From assembly GCF_006716465.1 (NCBI RefSeq), contig NZ_VFPB01000001.1:1274983-1338982 (forward strand): a DNA stretch of 64,000 nt. The letters run 5' to 3'. This document shows, piece after piece, positions 25,223-37,467 of the stretch (positions within the stretch are counted from its first letter, which is position 1; the number at the start of each line of letters is the position of its first letter). The DNA comes from Pseudoxanthomonas sp. 3HH-4. GTDB taxonomy: Bacteria > Pseudomonadota > Gammaproteobacteria > Xanthomonadales > Xanthomonadaceae. The notes below the pieces were generated by a model. The model was not told where the DNA came from. It was given only the letters and a program-made list of their open reading frames with translations, and did not search any database. The translations under genes were made by a program, and so were the position numbers.

Positions 25223-26521
25223 TCACGGCTGGCGATACACCTTGCCGTCCTTCATCACGAAGTCGACCTTCAGTACCGCATTGATGTCGGCCACTGGATC
25301 GCCTGGGACGGCCACGATGTCGGCACGCTTGCCGGTCTCGATCACGCCCTGGTCGTCCACGCCCAGCACTTCCGCCGCACGGATCGTGGCGGCCTGCAGG
25401 GCGACGTTGGCGGGAATGCCGGCTTCCACCATGTAGAGGAACTCGCGCGCGTTGTCGCCGTGCGGGCCTACCCCCATGTCGGTGCCGAAGGCGATCTTCA
25501 CCCCGTTGCGGTACGCATTGCTCGCGGTCTGCTGGATCAGCGCGCCGATGCGCTGCGCTTTCGGCCGGACCACGGGCGGGAAGTAGCCGTCGATCTTTGC
25601 CTTGTCGGCCACGAAGCGGCCCGCGTAGATCGTCGGTACGTACCAGGTGCCATGCTGCTTCATCAGCCGCATGATCTCGTCGTCCATGTAGGTGCCATGT
25701 TCGATGCTGGTGACGCCGCCGAGAATGGCGCGCTTCATGCCCTCCTTGCCGTGCGCGTGGGCGGCCACGCGGAAGCCGTAATCCCGCGCGGTATCCACGA
25801 TGGCCTTGATCTCGTCCACCACGAACTGCGGCGCATCGCCCGACTTGGCGTAACTCAGCACCCCGCCGGTCGCGGTGATCTTGATGACATCGCTGCCGTC
25901 CTTGTAGCGCTGGCGCACCGCCTGGCGCGCCTCGTCGGGCGAATTGATCACGCCTTCGGTCGGGCCGGGCGGGCCGAGCAGGTGAGAGAGGCGGTCGTTG
26001 TAGCCGTTGGTGGGGTCGGCATGGCCGCCGGTGGTGGCGATGGATTTGCCGGCGGCGAATATGCGCGGACCCTTCACCAGGCCCTGGCTGACGGCGTCGC
26101 GCAGGTGCGGCGCCACGTCGCCGCCCAGGTCCCGCACGCTGGTGAAGCCGGCCATCAGGGTCTTTTCGGCGAAGCCCACGGAGCGGAAGGCGTAGTCCAC
26201 CGGGTCCAGCCGGAAACCTTCGGAGTAGCTCTGCGGGCTGGATTCGCTGCCGAGATGGACATGCAGGTCGGTCCAGCCGGGCGTGCAGGTGTGGTCGCTC
26301 AGGACGATCGATTCGGCGTCGGCCAGCTTGGCGCGGCCGGGAATGACTTCGGCGATCCTGCCGTCGCGGACCAGTACCGTGTGTTCGCCCAGCACCTTGC
26401 CGCTGCGGGCATCGAACAACCGGCCGCAATGCAGGGCCAGCGTGGCGGGAGGGGCGGGCTCGGCGGCCGCAGCGGGCAGGCTGGCGGCTGCCAGGGCTAG
26501 GGCAAACAGGCGCTTGGTCAT
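25223..26521 (-). CDS. Exported amidohydrolase (imidazolonepropionase/Xaa-Pro dipeptidase-like)
   Basis: A 432-residue metal-dependent amidohydrolase with a signal peptide (cleavage near residue 20), so it probably works in the periplasm. Seen: the HxH metal motif HVHLG (His87 and His89), KITATGG with the Lys that is carboxylated in this group, HAHG and IEHGT with the next metal histidines, and GTDMG with the catalytic Asp. These all match the subgroup that includes Xaa-Pro and Xaa-Arg dipeptidases. The exact substrate is not deducible. The stop lies 24 bases from the convergent DUF998 gene. Confidence 0.9.
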   Translation of the reverse strand: MTKRLFALALAAASLPAAAAEPAPPATLALHCGRLFDARSGKVLGEHTVLVRDGRIAEVIPGRAKLADAESIVLSDHTCTPGWTDLHVHLGSESSPQSYSEGFRLDPVDYAFRSVGFAEKTLMAGFTSVRDLGGDVAPHLRDAVSQGLVKGPRIFAAGKSIATTGGHADPTNGYNDRLSHLLGPPGPTEGVINSPDEARQAVRQRYKDGSDVIKITATGGVLSYAKSGDAPQFVVDEIKAIVDTARDYGFRVAAHAHGKEGMKRAILGGVTSIEHGTYMDDEIMRLMKQHGTWYVPTIYAGRFVADKAKIDGYFPPVVRPKAQRIGALIQQTASNAYRNGVKIAFGTDMGVGPHGDNAREFLYMVEAGIPANVALQAATIRAAEVLGVDDQGVIETGKRADIVAVPGDPVADINAVLKVDFVMKDGKVYRQP

Positions 26522-26615
26522 CTTGGATCCCCGGTTTCGACGCGCCCATGCTAACCGTTGGCGTGGCGGGCCATGGTGCGCTGCGGTACCCTTGGCCGCT
26601 TTGCCGTCGCCTTAG

Positions 26616-29264
<2,649 letters not shown>

Positions 29265-29376
29265 GCGGCGAAGCCGTGCTGCGGATGGAAACCGGCGGAG
29301 GATGCCTTGCCCCGGTGTTCACCTGCGGTCCGGCTACGCTATTGCCGCCCATGACGGCCTCGTCCAGACTTCGCCC

Positions 29377-29922
29377 ATGACCCGATTCCGCCTGCCTCTG
29401 CTCGTCGTCGCCCTGGTCTTCCTGGCCGGTTGTGGTTTCCACCTGCGCAACAGGATTGCGTTGCCGTCCGACCTCGGGCCTGTCAGGGTCATGGGACCGT
29501 CCACGTCCTACAGCGCGCTGGTCACCAGCCTTTCGCGCGGCCTGCAGGGCGCGGGTGCGACGCTGGCCGCGCCCGCAGGCGAAGACACAACAACCGCGCG
29601 CGAAGACCAGGTTGCAACGTTGCGCATTCTGTCCGAACGCTGGGGCGATCTCCCCATCGCGGTCGACCAGTTCGGTCGATCCCAGGAGTTCAGTCTTCGC
29701 TACGCGGTGGTCTTCGCATTCAGGCGGGCCGACGGGACCGATCTGGTTCCACAGCAGGTGGTGGAGCTGTCGCGCGACTATGTTTCACAACCCGACAACG
29801 CCACAGGTACCACCACCGAGCGCGAAGTGCTCGCGGATGAGCTGCGCCGCGACATGGCGGCCTCCATCCTCCGCCGCATCGACGGCGTGGTGCGCTCCGG
29901 CCCGGCGAACGTAGCGCCCTGA
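29377..29922 (+). CDS. lptE: LPS-assembly lipoprotein LptE
   Basis: 181 residues; outer-membrane lipoprotein that plugs the LptD barrel for lipopolysaccharide export. Seen: signal peptide with lipobox FLAGC at residues 15-19, then GFHLRNRIALPSDLG, the family N-terminus, and the strand pattern with a long C-terminal helix. ATG 29377 begins the signal peptide. Its TGA stop overlaps the ATG of holA by one base, matching the conserved leuS-lptE-holA order. Confidence 0.92.
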   Translation: MTRFRLPLLVVALVFLAGCGFHLRNRIALPSDLGPVRVMGPSTSYSALVTSLSRGLQGAGATLAAPAGEDTTTAREDQVATLRILSERWGDLPIAVDQFGRSQEFSLRYAVVFAFRRADGTDLVPQQVVELSRDYVSQPDNATGTTTEREVLADELRRDMAASILRRIDGVVRSGPANVAP

Positions 29923-30956
29923 TGGAACTCAAGCCGGAACAGCTGGCCGCGCGCGGCGCGTCCGAGACGCTGCATCCGGTCTACCTGATCGCGGGCCCCG
30001 AAACGCTGCGCGTGCTGGAGGCGGCGGATGCGGTGCGTGCGCAAGCGCGCGCGCAGGGCATCGGCGAGCGTGAAGTCTTCGATGCTGACGGGCGTGATTT
30101 CGACTGGGACCGGCTCGAAGCGAGCTTCAATGCGCCCAGCCTGTTCAGTGCGCGTCGCCTGGTCGAGGTTCGGTTGCCGGGTGGCAAACCGGGCAAGGAG
30201 GGCGCCGAGATCATCAGCGCGTTCTGCGCCAACCCGCCGCCGGACGTGGTGCTGCTGATCACCGCCGGCGAATGGGGCAAGGCCTATCAAGGCAAATGGA
30301 GCGATGCTATCGCGCGCGTCGGCGTGGTCGCAGTGGCGTGGGCGATCAAGCCGCATGAGCTTCCAGGCTGGATCGAAAGCCGCCTGCGCAGCAAGGGCGT
30401 GCGTGCAGACCGCGATGCCGTGCAACTGCTGGCCGATCGCGTCGAGGGCAACCTGCTGGCGGCCGCGCAGGAAATCGACAAGCTTGCGTTGCTGAGCGCG
30501 GGCGAGGTGCTGGATGTCGAGCGCATGGAATCGCTGGTTGCGAACGCCGCCCGCTACGACGTTTTCCGGCTGACCGACGCGGTGCTGGCCGGGCAGGGCG
30601 CACAGGTGTCGCGCATCCTCGCCGGCCTGCGCGCAGAAGGCGACATGGTCGCCGGCCTGATGCCGATGATCGTCAAGGAATTATTGCGCACCGCGGCGCT
30701 GGCGCGGGTGCAGGCCAGCGGCGGCAACCTCGCTGCCGAAATGAAGTCGCAGGGCATCTGGGAAGCCAAGCAGGCGCCGTTCAAGCGCGCGCTGCAGCGG
30801 CATGCAACCCCTGCGCGCTGGGACCGTTTCGTCGCCGAAGCCTCGAAGATCGACCGCACTGCGAAAGGGCGGGGCGATGGCGATGCCTGGGTGGGTCTGG
30901 AGCGCCTGCTGCTGGCGATCGCCGAGGCGAAGGCCGTGCGCTTGCTGGTGGCCTGA
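29922..30956 (+). CDS. holA: DNA polymerase III delta subunit
   Basis: 344 residues, the clamp-loader delta subunit that opens the beta clamp. Seen: an N-terminal domain beginning YLIAGPETLRVLEAADAVR, followed by the FNAPSLFSARRLVEVRLP clamp-opening region and the helical collar domain. The ATG overlaps the lptE stop (TGATG), and nadD starts 7 bases after the stop, so translation is coupled along the operon. Confidence 0.95.
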   Translation: MELKPEQLAARGASETLHPVYLIAGPETLRVLEAADAVRAQARAQGIGEREVFDADGRDFDWDRLEASFNAPSLFSARRLVEVRLPGGKPGKEGAEIISAFCANPPPDVVLLITAGEWGKAYQGKWSDAIARVGVVAVAWAIKPHELPGWIESRLRSKGVRADRDAVQLLADRVEGNLLAAAQEIDKLALLSAGEVLDVERMESLVANAARYDVFRLTDAVLAGQGAQVSRILAGLRAEGDMVAGLMPMIVKELLRTAALARVQASGGNLAAEMKSQGIWEAKQAPFKRALQRHATPARWDRFVAEASKIDRTAKGRGDGDAWVGLERLLLAIAEAKAVRLLVA

Positions 30957-30963
30957 CGGGGCG

Positions 30964-31641
30964 ATGCTGCGAGTCTTCTACGGCGGCACGTTCGACCCCG
31001 TCCACAACGGACATTTGGCCATTGCGCGTGCCGCGCGTGATGAGTTCGGCGTGCCGATCGATCTGATGCCCGCTGCGGACCCGCCACATCGCGCACCACC
31101 TGGCGCCACTGCGGCGCAGCGCGCGCACCTGCTCGATCTCGCGGTCCGGGACGTGCCCGGTTTTCGCGTGGATCGACGCGAGCTGCAGCGTGCACAACGC
31201 GATCCGGCCGGACGTTCATACACGATCGATACGCTGCATGAGCTGCGTGGAGAGCTCGGTCAGGCGGCCTCCATCGCCTTGCTGATCGGGGCCGACAGCC
31301 TGCTGGGCCTGCCCACCTGGCGGACATGGTCCGCGCTCTTCGACCTGGCGCACTTCGTCGTCGCCGATCGCCCTGGCAGCGGGCTCGATGCCGGCCTCGC
31401 TCCGGTGCTGGCTGCCCGGCTGGAAGGGCGCTGGACCGACCGGCCAGAAGACCTGCATCGTGCCCCCGCCGGTCGCGTATTCCGGCTGAGCCAGCCGCTC
31501 CAGCAGGAATCGGCCACCGAGATCCGCCGCCGCATTGCCGCTGGCGAGGCCTGGCGCCATTTCGTGCCTGCGGCGGTGGCGGACGCGATTGCCGACGAAA
31601 GGCTTTACGCATCACGGGCTGCCGGCGCCGGTTCGCTATAA
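30964..31641 (+). CDS. nadD: Nicotinate-nucleotide adenylyltransferase
   Basis: 225 residues; makes deamido-NAD from nicotinate mononucleotide and ATP. Seen: the nucleotidyltransferase signature [12 protein letters not shown] at residues 8-19, [14 protein letters not shown], and the C-terminal SATEIRRRI that matches the ISSTEIR motif. ATG 30964 lies 7 bases after holA. The stop codon is part of a TATAAT sequence that may serve rsfS. Confidence 0.96.
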   Translation: MLRVFYGGTFDPVHNGHLAIARAARDEFGVPIDLMPAADPPHRAPPGATAAQRAHLLDLAVRDVPGFRVDRRELQRAQRDPAGRSYTIDTLHELRGELGQAASIALLIGADSLLGLPTWRTWSALFDLAHFVVADRPGSGLDAGLAPVLAARLEGRWTDRPEDLHRAPAGRVFRLSQPLQQESATEIRRRIAAGEAWRHFVPAAVADAIADERLYASRAAGAGSL

Positions 31642-31642
31642 T
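31637..31642 (+). promoter_or_regulatory. Possible -10 (TATAAT) ahead of rsfS
   Basis: A perfect TATAAT overlaps the nadD stop codon, 31 bases before the rsfS start. No convincing -35 lies 16-18 bases upstream (ACGGGC), so this is only a candidate internal promoter. Confidence 0.3.
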
Positions 31643-31672
31643 CGTTCCCGTATTCCCAGAGCCACCAAGCCT

Positions 31673-32089
31673 TTGTCCAGCCAAGCCCACGTCATCAAGA
31701 CCCGTCTCCCCAGTCCGCCGCCGGCCCTGCCGGACCTGCTCGCCACGGTGCATGCCGCCGTGCAGGAACTGAAAGCCAAGGATGTCGTCGAGATCGACGT
31801 GCGCGGCAAGTCCAGCGTTGCCGACTATCTCGTGATCGCGTCCGGTACGTCGACCCGCCACGTGAAGTCGATCGCCGACGAAGTGGTGAAGTTCGCCAAG
31901 AAGCTCGACGTGATGCCGCTCGGCGTGGAAGGCGAGCGCGAGGCGGAGTGGGTGCTCGTGGACCTGGGCGATGTCATCGTCCACGTCATGCTGCCGCGCG
32001 TGCGGGAGTTCTATGCGCTCGAACGTCTGTGGACCGTCGGCGACCAGCCGCCGGAAGATGTCGAGACGGCGGACGAATCGCGGCTCTAG
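31673..32089 (+). CDS. rsfS: Ribosomal silencing factor RsfS
   Basis: About 138 residues; binds ribosomal protein uL14 and blocks subunit joining in stationary phase. Seen: the Iojap/YbeB core [20 protein letters not shown], then [22 protein letters not shown] and [27 protein letters not shown], the full family signature. No ATG lies at the expected place; TTG 31673 is in frame and gives a family-like N-terminus, so a TTG start is proposed. It follows nadD as in most gamma-proteobacteria. Confidence 0.93.
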   Translation: MSSQAHVIKTRLPSPPPALPDLLATVHAAVQELKAKDVVEIDVRGKSSVADYLVIASGTSTRHVKSIADEVVKFAKKLDVMPLGVEGEREAEWVLVDLGDVIVHVMLPRVREFYALERLWTVGDQPPEDVETADESRL

Positions 32090-32099
32090 GAGATCGCCG

Positions 32100-32861
32100 T
32101 TGGCCAGGGAAGGTCGCTGGAATTTCTATGCACTCCGGGTAGACGACCAGCCCGCGTCGATCTACCTCGACCTGAGCCTGGCGGATGAAGTCTCGGCGGA
32201 CGACTATCCGGTCATGGCGTGGTTACGCGTGGAGATGCGCGAACCCCGTGATGACGGACTGTCCAGTCAGCAGGAATTCGATGCGCTGGTGGCACTGGAA
32301 GACCGGGTGATCCCTTTGCTGGTACCTGACGGCCAGGGCGTCTATGCCGGCCGCAACACCTCGTCGGGCTGCCGCGATTTCTATTTCTACCTGGCGCAGG
32401 GCGATTCCTGGGACGCGCAGGTCGGGTGGGTGATGCGCGCGGTGCCCGAATATCGCTACCAGTCAGGACATCGCCCCGATTCGACGTGGAGCGCATACCA
32501 CGAGTTCCTCTATCCCGGCCCGCGCGAGCGGGAGTCGATTGAGAACCGCGATGTCTGCGCCGCACTCGAAGATCGGGGCGATGCGCTGCAACAGCCGCGC
32601 GACATCGATCACTGGGCTTACTTTCCCAGCGCCAGCGCACGTGACGAGTTCTTGCAACAAGCCGCCGTCATGGGCTTCGAAAACCGTACACCGAATCGCG
32701 ACGATGACGGGGAGCAAGAGTGGGGCGCACAGGTGTTCCGTCGCGATGTGCCTGCCTATGGCGCCATCGACGACATCTGCCTGCCGCTGTACGACCTTGC
32801 GTGCGAATGTGGCGGCCGCTATGGCGGCTGGGAATGCGAAGTGGTCCCCCGGACTTCTTAG
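32100..32861 (+). CDS. DUF695/RraB-like two-domain protein
   Basis: A 253-residue cytoplasmic protein. The N-terminal half (to about 140) matches DUF695, with WNFYALRVDDQPASIYLDLS and CRDFYFYLAQ. The C-terminal half follows the RraB pattern, DIDHWAYFPSASARDEFLQQ and a final CGGRYGGWECEV. RraB inhibits RNase E in E. coli; whether this protein does is unknown. The start is TTG 32100, with AGGAG eight bases before it; no ATG or GTG fits. It sits 10 bases after rsfS and before rlmH. Confidence 0.85.
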   Translation: MAREGRWNFYALRVDDQPASIYLDLSLADEVSADDYPVMAWLRVEMREPRDDGLSSQQEFDALVALEDRVIPLLVPDGQGVYAGRNTSSGCRDFYFYLAQGDSWDAQVGWVMRAVPEYRYQSGHRPDSTWSAYHEFLYPGPRERESIENRDVCAALEDRGDALQQPRDIDHWAYFPSASARDEFLQQAAVMGFENRTPNRDDDGEQEWGAQVFRRDVPAYGAIDDICLPLYDLACECGGRYGGWECEVVPRTS

Positions 32862-32916
32862 TCCGCTCCAACGGGTTCTCATGCCGCGCGGCGTCCCTCG
32901 CCGCTATCATGGCGCG

Positions 32917-33387
32917 ATGAAATGCCGTCTCATCGCCACCGGCGAGCGTGCGCCCAGTTGGGTCGCGCAGGGCTTTGCCGAATACCAGAAGCGCCTCTCG
33001 CACTGGTTGCCGTTCGAACTGGTCGAGATCGAGCCGGGCATGCGTGGCAAGGGCCGCGATCCGCAGCGTGCGATCGAGGACGAGGGCAAGCGCGTGCTCG
33101 CGGCCTTGCCGAAGAATGCCCATGTGGTCGCCCTGGAAGTGACCGGCAAGCCGTACTCGTCGGAACAACTCGCCCAGCGGCTGGAACAGTGGCGGACGCT
33201 GGGCCGCGATATCGCGCTGCTGATCGGGGGGCCTGAAGGCCATGCACCGGATGTCGTGGCTGCTGCACACGAGAAGTGGTCGCTCAGCCCGCTGACGTTG
33301 CCGCACATGCTGGTGCGACTGCTGGTGGCCGAGCAGGTCTACCGCGCAGCGGCGATGCTGGCGAACCATCCCTACCACCGCGCGTGA
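32917..33387 (+). CDS. rlmH: 23S rRNA pseudouridine-1915 N3-methyltransferase
   Basis: 156 residues, the standard size of this SPOUT methyltransferase, which modifies helix 69 of 23S rRNA on assembled 70S ribosomes. Seen: the N-terminal MKCRLIATGERAPSWV, LIGGPEGHAPDV as the SAM-binding knot loop, and the C-terminal SLSPLTLPHMLVRLLVAEQVYRA signature followed by HPYHRA. ATG 32917 gives a protein of normal family length. Confidence 0.97.
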   Translation: MKCRLIATGERAPSWVAQGFAEYQKRLSHWLPFELVEIEPGMRGKGRDPQRAIEDEGKRVLAALPKNAHVVALEVTGKPYSSEQLAQRLEQWRTLGRDIALLIGGPEGHAPDVVAAAHEKWSLSPLTLPHMLVRLLVAEQVYRAAAMLANHPYHRA

Positions 33388-33403
33388 GCGATTGGCGCTT
33401 CCT

Positions 33404-33532
33404 GTAGGAACGACGTGAGTCGCGACCGCAGACCGTCCGATCTTGATCTGTCACCACATCGGCTCGCTTTCCGTGGCGGATGCCGATTCCCGTGCATGCA
33501 CGACGCGCGGTCACGACTCACGTCGGGCCTAC
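33404..33532. repeat. Paired GTAG-type REP palindromes (doublet 2)
   Basis: A GTAGGAACGACG copy at 33404-33427 faces an inverted copy at 33509-33532, 16 bases after the rlmH stop. The pair length (129 bases) is close to doublet 1 (127), while the inner sequence is unrelated. Both copies carry one or two substitutions, so they are probably old. Confidence 0.85.
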
Positions 33533-33536
33533 AGAA

Positions 33537-33568
33537 AGCAGAAGCCCGCCGGCAGGCGGGCTTCTGCT
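33537..33568. terminator. Terminator between rlmH and the tonB-like gene
   Basis: The strong stem AGCAGAAGCCCGCC/GGCGGGCTTCTGCT has pyrimidine-rich tails on both sides (TTCCTTCC on the plus strand; TTTCTG on the minus). It ends transcription from the two convergent units. Confidence 0.85.
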
Positions 33569-33583
33569 TTCCTTCCAGGAAGA

Positions 33584-34249
33584 TCACTGCAGGCTGAAAG
33601 CGATCGGCACCAGGCCGTAAGCCTGCACTGGCTGCCCGTTCCGCATAGCGGGCTTGAAGCGCCAGGTCTTCAGCACGTGCTGGAGGGCGGACCTGTCCAG
33701 ATTGCGGTTGCCGCTGCTACTCTCGATGGTCACGTCAAGGGGCGTGCCATCCATATCCACCAGCACGCGCAGGATCACCGTGCCCTGCACGCCGCTGCGC
33801 AGCTCGCTGATCGGATAGCGTGGAGAGGACGCGCGGACGTACTCCAGTGTGGCCGAGGCGAGAGGACCCTGGTCGACCGTCGGGCCGGTGATCTCGGTGC
33901 TGTCGGGCACGGAGACTTCGATCACGGCTTCACTGCCGCCTTCGACGATGACAGGCGTCTCGATCGACGGAGTGACGGTGGCAGGCCTCGGGGTAGTGAC
34001 CGGTCGCGGTTCAACCGGCTTCGTGATCCGCTTCTCCTCCACGATCGGGACGACCACGGGCGTGGTCTCTTCCTTTTCGATCCAGCGGACAATGGGCTTT
34101 GGCTTGATGACCACCGCGATGGGCGGCGCCGCCATCGGCATCAGCAGCATGAGCAGGGCGGCGGCGTGGACCGCGATGGCGGCCGCGATGGCGGCGATGC
34201 GGCCGATGTCGATGCGGGTATCGGAACCGTGGGGTAGTGCGCGAACCAT
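33584..34249 (-). CDS. TonB-like energy transducer protein
   Basis: 221 residues: a short cytoplasmic N-terminus, one membrane segment at about 16-42 (AAIAAAIAVHAAALLMLLMP), a Pro/Lys/Val-rich periplasmic stalk with PIVEEKRITKPVEPRPVTTP, and a C-terminal TonB domain with PRYPISELRSGVQGTVILRVLVD and LKTWRFKPAMRNG. It should couple proton motive force to outer-membrane receptors. There are no exbB/exbD genes or receptors nearby, so its partner is unknown. ATG 34249 has AAGGAGG upstream. It may also be one of the many TonB paralogues seen in this group. Confidence 0.9.
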   Translation of the reverse strand: MVRALPHGSDTRIDIGRIAAIAAAIAVHAAALLMLLMPMAAPPIAVVIKPKPIVRWIEKEETTPVVVPIVEEKRITKPVEPRPVTTPRPATVTPSIETPVIVEGGSEAVIEVSVPDSTEITGPTVDQGPLASATLEYVRASSPRYPISELRSGVQGTVILRVLVDMDGTPLDVTIESSSGNRNLDRSALQHVLKTWRFKPAMRNGQPVQAYGLVPIAFSLQ

Positions 34250-34407
34250 GATCCACCTCCTTGAGGGCTGTGAACGGAACAACGCTCGGTCGCGGGGAGT
34301 GGGGTTGCAACGTCCCGGCGCCGCACGTCCAGACTGTACTCCGGCGGATGGCGTGCGCAAGGGGGTGGGGGTTCGACCTTCGGCGTAGTCCGGCCATCCG
34401 CACATCC

Positions 34408-34435
34408 AAAAAAACGGCGCCCCGCAGGGCGCCGT
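34408..34435 (-). terminator. Terminator after the SIMPL gene
   Basis: The stem ACGGCGCC/GGCGCCGT, read on the minus strand, is followed by seven T (plus-strand A run at 34408-34414). It lies 23 bases beyond the stop of the SIMPL gene. Confidence 0.85.
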
Positions 34436-34458
34436 CGTCGGAAGCGTGAAGGCAGGGC

Positions 34459-35205
34459 TTACTTGCCCAGCTCGAATACTACGTCCAGGTTAATCGACAC
34501 GGTGGTTTCGCCCGGCGAGACCGGGGGCGCTGCGCCGGCGCGATCGAAGGACTCCGCCTTGGCCATCGCCATCATCGGCATCGGGCGGAAGCCGCCGTTG
34601 CCCTCCGAGATGCTGACGATGCGGCGCACCTTCAGGCCCAGCGACTTCGCGTAGGTCTCGGCACGGGCCTGGGCCTTCTTCAGCGCGGCCAGGCGCGCCT
34701 CGTCGTAGACCGGCTCCGGATTGTCGATCTCGAAGCTGGGACCGTTGATCTGGTTCGCGCCCACGCCGGCCAGGGCGTCCAGCACCTTGCCCAGCTTGGC
34801 GATGTCGCGGACCTTGATGCTTACGGTGTTGTTGGCCTGGTAGCCGGTGATCTTCGGTGCTTCGTTCTCGGCGTAGCGGTACTGCGGATTGAGGCTGATG
34901 CCACTGGTCTGCACATCCTTGTCGGCGATCCCGGCGGCCTTGATCGCGGCCACGACCTTGGCCATCTGCTCGCTGTTCTGGCGCATGGCGGTGTTGCCGT
35001 CGACGGCCTGGGTGACCACGCCGGCGGAAAGGGTGGCGATATCGGGAACGCGGGAGGCTTCGGCCTGCGCCGAAACATTGAGCAACGTGCCGTCGGCCGG
35101 GATGGCATAGGCCGGCGCAGTCTGGGCGGAAGTGGTCATGGCGGCAGTGGTTCCCAGAGACAGGGTGATGGCGAGCAGCAGCGGGCGAAGCAGGGGCAGA
35201 CGCAT
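34459..35205 (-). CDS. SIMPL (DUF541) periplasmic protein
   Basis: 248 residues with a signal peptide (cleaved near AQTAPAYA, residue 27) and the SIMPL/YggE-type fold: LLNVSAQAEASRVPDIATLSAGV, then ADKDVQTSGISLNPQYRY, and a C-terminal VSPGETTVSINLDVVFEL. Members are linked to oxidative stress and membrane proteins, without a settled function. ATG 35205 has AAGGAGA six bases before it. It is read on the opposite strand to the surrounding conserved cluster. Confidence 0.92.
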   Translation of the reverse strand: MRLPLLRPLLLAITLSLGTTAAMTTSAQTAPAYAIPADGTLLNVSAQAEASRVPDIATLSAGVVTQAVDGNTAMRQNSEQMAKVVAAIKAAGIADKDVQTSGISLNPQYRYAENEAPKITGYQANNTVSIKVRDIAKLGKVLDALAGVGANQINGPSFEIDNPEPVYDEARLAALKKAQARAETYAKSLGLKVRRIVSISEGNGGFRPMPMMAMAKAESFDRAGAAPPVSPGETTVSINLDVVFELGK

Positions 35206-35366
35206 GGGATCTCCTTTTCGTGGTTCGGGCTTGCGAGCACCCGGTCGTCGTCGACGCGCAAGGGTGTTCACGATGACATGAACGGGCCGTGATGCGCTGC
35301 AGGGTTGCGCCGTCCCGGCCATCATCAGCGGTCATTCAGTCAGGCGCCGCGGGTTATTCTTCCGGG

Positions 35367-35963
35367 ATGCTCTACCTGGCTTCCCAATCCCCCCGTCGCG
35401 CCGAACTGCTGACCCGCCTGGGGCTCTCGTTCGGCCGCATCGACCTCGACATCCCCGAACACCGCCAGCCCGGCGAACCCGCCACGGAGTACGTGCGCCG
35501 GGTCGCCCGCGAGAAGGCGGGTGCCGGTTTGCTGAAGGTGATCGGCTCGCCCGGTGCCGTGGTCCTGGGCGCCGACACCGAGGTGATCCTGGACGACGAG
35601 GTCTTCGGCAAGCCCGTGGACGCCGCCGATGCCGCCGCCATGCTGCGCCGGTTGTCGGGCCGCACGCACCAGGCCGTGTCCGCGGTCTCGGTGGTCAGTG
35701 CCGCGCGCGAAGCACAGGCGTTCGTCGTCACCGACGTGAGTTTCGCCGAACTGGACGAAGATGACATCGCGGCCTACGTGGCCAGCGGCGAAGCCATGGG
35801 CAAGGCGGGTGCCTACGGGATCCAGGGACTCGCCGAGCAATTCGTCACCCGCCTGGCCGGCAGCTACTCGGCGGTGATGGGCCTGCCTCTCCACGAAACC
35901 GCGAGACTGTTGCGCGAGTTCGACATCCATCCATCGGCGCCTGTCGCCACCGCGTCAGCCTGA
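35367..35963 (+). CDS. Maf nucleoside triphosphate pyrophosphatase (YhdE type)
   Basis: 198 residues; hydrolyses dTTP/UTP-type or modified nucleotides. Seen: N-terminal [18 protein letters not shown], the catalytic [16 protein letters not shown] and [15 protein letters not shown], and [31 protein letters not shown] at the C-terminus. The context upstream of rng (E. coli yhdE-cafA order) favours the YhdE-type dTTPase. ATG 35367 starts the family N-terminus. Confidence 0.94.
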   Translation: MLYLASQSPRRAELLTRLGLSFGRIDLDIPEHRQPGEPATEYVRRVAREKAGAGLLKVIGSPGAVVLGADTEVILDDEVFGKPVDAADAAAMLRRLSGRTHQAVSAVSVVSAAREAQAFVVTDVSFAELDEDDIAAYVASGEAMGKAGAYGIQGLAEQFVTRLAGSYSAVMGLPLHETARLLREFDIHPSAPVATASA

Positions 35964-35975
35964 GGGAAGGAAAGC

Positions 35976-37463
35976 ATGTCGGAAGAAATCCTGGTCAACG
36001 TCACACCGCGCGAAACGCGCGTCGCGGTGATCGAAAACGGCATGCTGCAGGAGCTGCACATCGAGCGCGGCTGGCGCCGTGGCGTGGTCGGCAATATCTA
36101 CAAAGGCAAAGTGCAGCGTGTGATGCCCGGCATGCAGGCGGCCTTCGTCGAGGTCGGACTGGACCGTGCGGCGTTCCTGCATGCCAACGACATCGTGCGC
36201 TCCTCGCCTGGCGCAGTGGTGAATGGCGAGGACGCCCCGATGCCCGCGCCGCCGCCGGCACCGATCATGGATCTGCTGCGCGACGGGCAGGACATCGTCG
36301 TGCAGGTGGTGAAGGATCCCATCGGCAGCAAGGGCGCGCGGCTCACCACGCAGATCAGCATACCGTCGCGTTACCTGGTGCTGCTGCCACAATCCAAGGT
36401 GATCGGCGTCTCCGCGCGCATCGAGGACGATGCCGAGCGCCATCGACTGAAGCAGGTGGTGACCGATCTCGCCGCCCAGCATGGCGGACACGGCTACATC
36501 ATCCGCACCAATGCCGAAGGCCAGCCGGCGGAAGCCCTGGCCGAGGACCTGGCCTACCTGTCGCGCGTCTGGAACATCGTCGAGAAGCGCGGCCGCGAGC
36601 TGCCGCCGTGCAGCATCCTGTACGAAGACCTGAGCCTGCCGCTGCGCGCCGTGCGCGACCTGATCCGCAAGGACGTGGAGAAGGTGAAGGTGGATTCGCG
36701 CGAAACCTACGAGCGCCTGCAGGCGTTCGTCGCCAAGTACATGCCGGTGCTGGCGGAGCGCATCGAGCTGTACACCGGCGAGCGCCCGATCTTCGACCTG
36801 TACGGCGTCGAAGATGAAATCGGCCGCGCGCTGGACAAGCAGGTGCCGCTGAAGTCCGGCGGCTACCTGGTGATAGACCAGACCGAGGCGATGACCACGG
36901 TCGACGTCAACACCGGTTCGTTCCTCGGCCAGCGCAATCTGGAAGAGACCGTCTATCGCACGAATCTCGAAGCCGCGCAGGCCGTCGCGCGCCAACTGCG
37001 CCTGCGCAACCTGGGCGGCATCATCATCATCGATTTCATCGACATGGATGATCCCGAGCATCGCCGCCAGGTGTTGCGCACGCTCGAGAAGTCGCTGGCC
37101 AAGGACCACGCCAGGACCACGGTGTACGAATTCTCGCCGTTGGGGCTGGTTGAGATGACGCGCAAGCGCACGGTGGAAAGTCTGGCGCGCCAGCTGTCGG
37201 AGCCTTGCCCGGAATGCAGCGGGCGTGGCGCCATCAAGACGGCCGAGACCGTCACCTACGAGATCTTCCGCGAGATCACCCGCGCGGTGCGCCAGTTCGA
37301 GGCCGCACGCCTGCTGGTGATCGCCTCGCCGAAGGTCGTCGCCCGCATCACCGACGAGGAATCGTCGGCGGTGGCGGAACTGGAGGAGTTCCTCGGCAAG
37401 TCGATCCGTTTCCAGGCGGACGAGCAGTATCTGCAGGAGCAGTTCGATGTCGTGTTGCTGTGA
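35976..37463 (+). CDS. rng: Ribonuclease G
   Basis: 495 residues; endoribonuclease that matures the 5' end of 16S rRNA and decays some mRNAs. Seen: N-terminal MSEEILVNVTPRETRVAVIENG, an S1 domain, the DNase I-like catalytic region with TTVDVNTGSFLGQRNLEETV and IIIDFIDMDD (both catalytic Asp), and the zinc-link CPECSGRG. AGGGAAGGA sits ahead of the ATG. It starts 12 bases after maf; a long palindrome follows the stop. Confidence 0.97.
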   Translation: MSEEILVNVTPRETRVAVIENGMLQELHIERGWRRGVVGNIYKGKVQRVMPGMQAAFVEVGLDRAAFLHANDIVRSSPGAVVNGEDAPMPAPPPAPIMDLLRDGQDIVVQVVKDPIGSKGARLTTQISIPSRYLVLLPQSKVIGVSARIEDDAERHRLKQVVTDLAAQHGGHGYIIRTNAEGQPAEALAEDLAYLSRVWNIVEKRGRELPPCSILYEDLSLPLRAVRDLIRKDVEKVKVDSRETYERLQAFVAKYMPVLAERIELYTGERPIFDLYGVEDEIGRALDKQVPLKSGGYLVIDQTEAMTTVDVNTGSFLGQRNLEETVYRTNLEAAQAVARQLRLRNLGGIIIIDFIDMDDPEHRRQVLRTLEKSLAKDHARTTVYEFSPLGLVEMTRKRTVESLARQLSEPCPECSGRGAIKTAETVTYEIFREITRAVRQFEAARLLVIASPKVVARITDEESSAVAELEEFLGKSIRFQADEQYLQEQFDVVLL

Positions 37464-37467
37464 AGCC

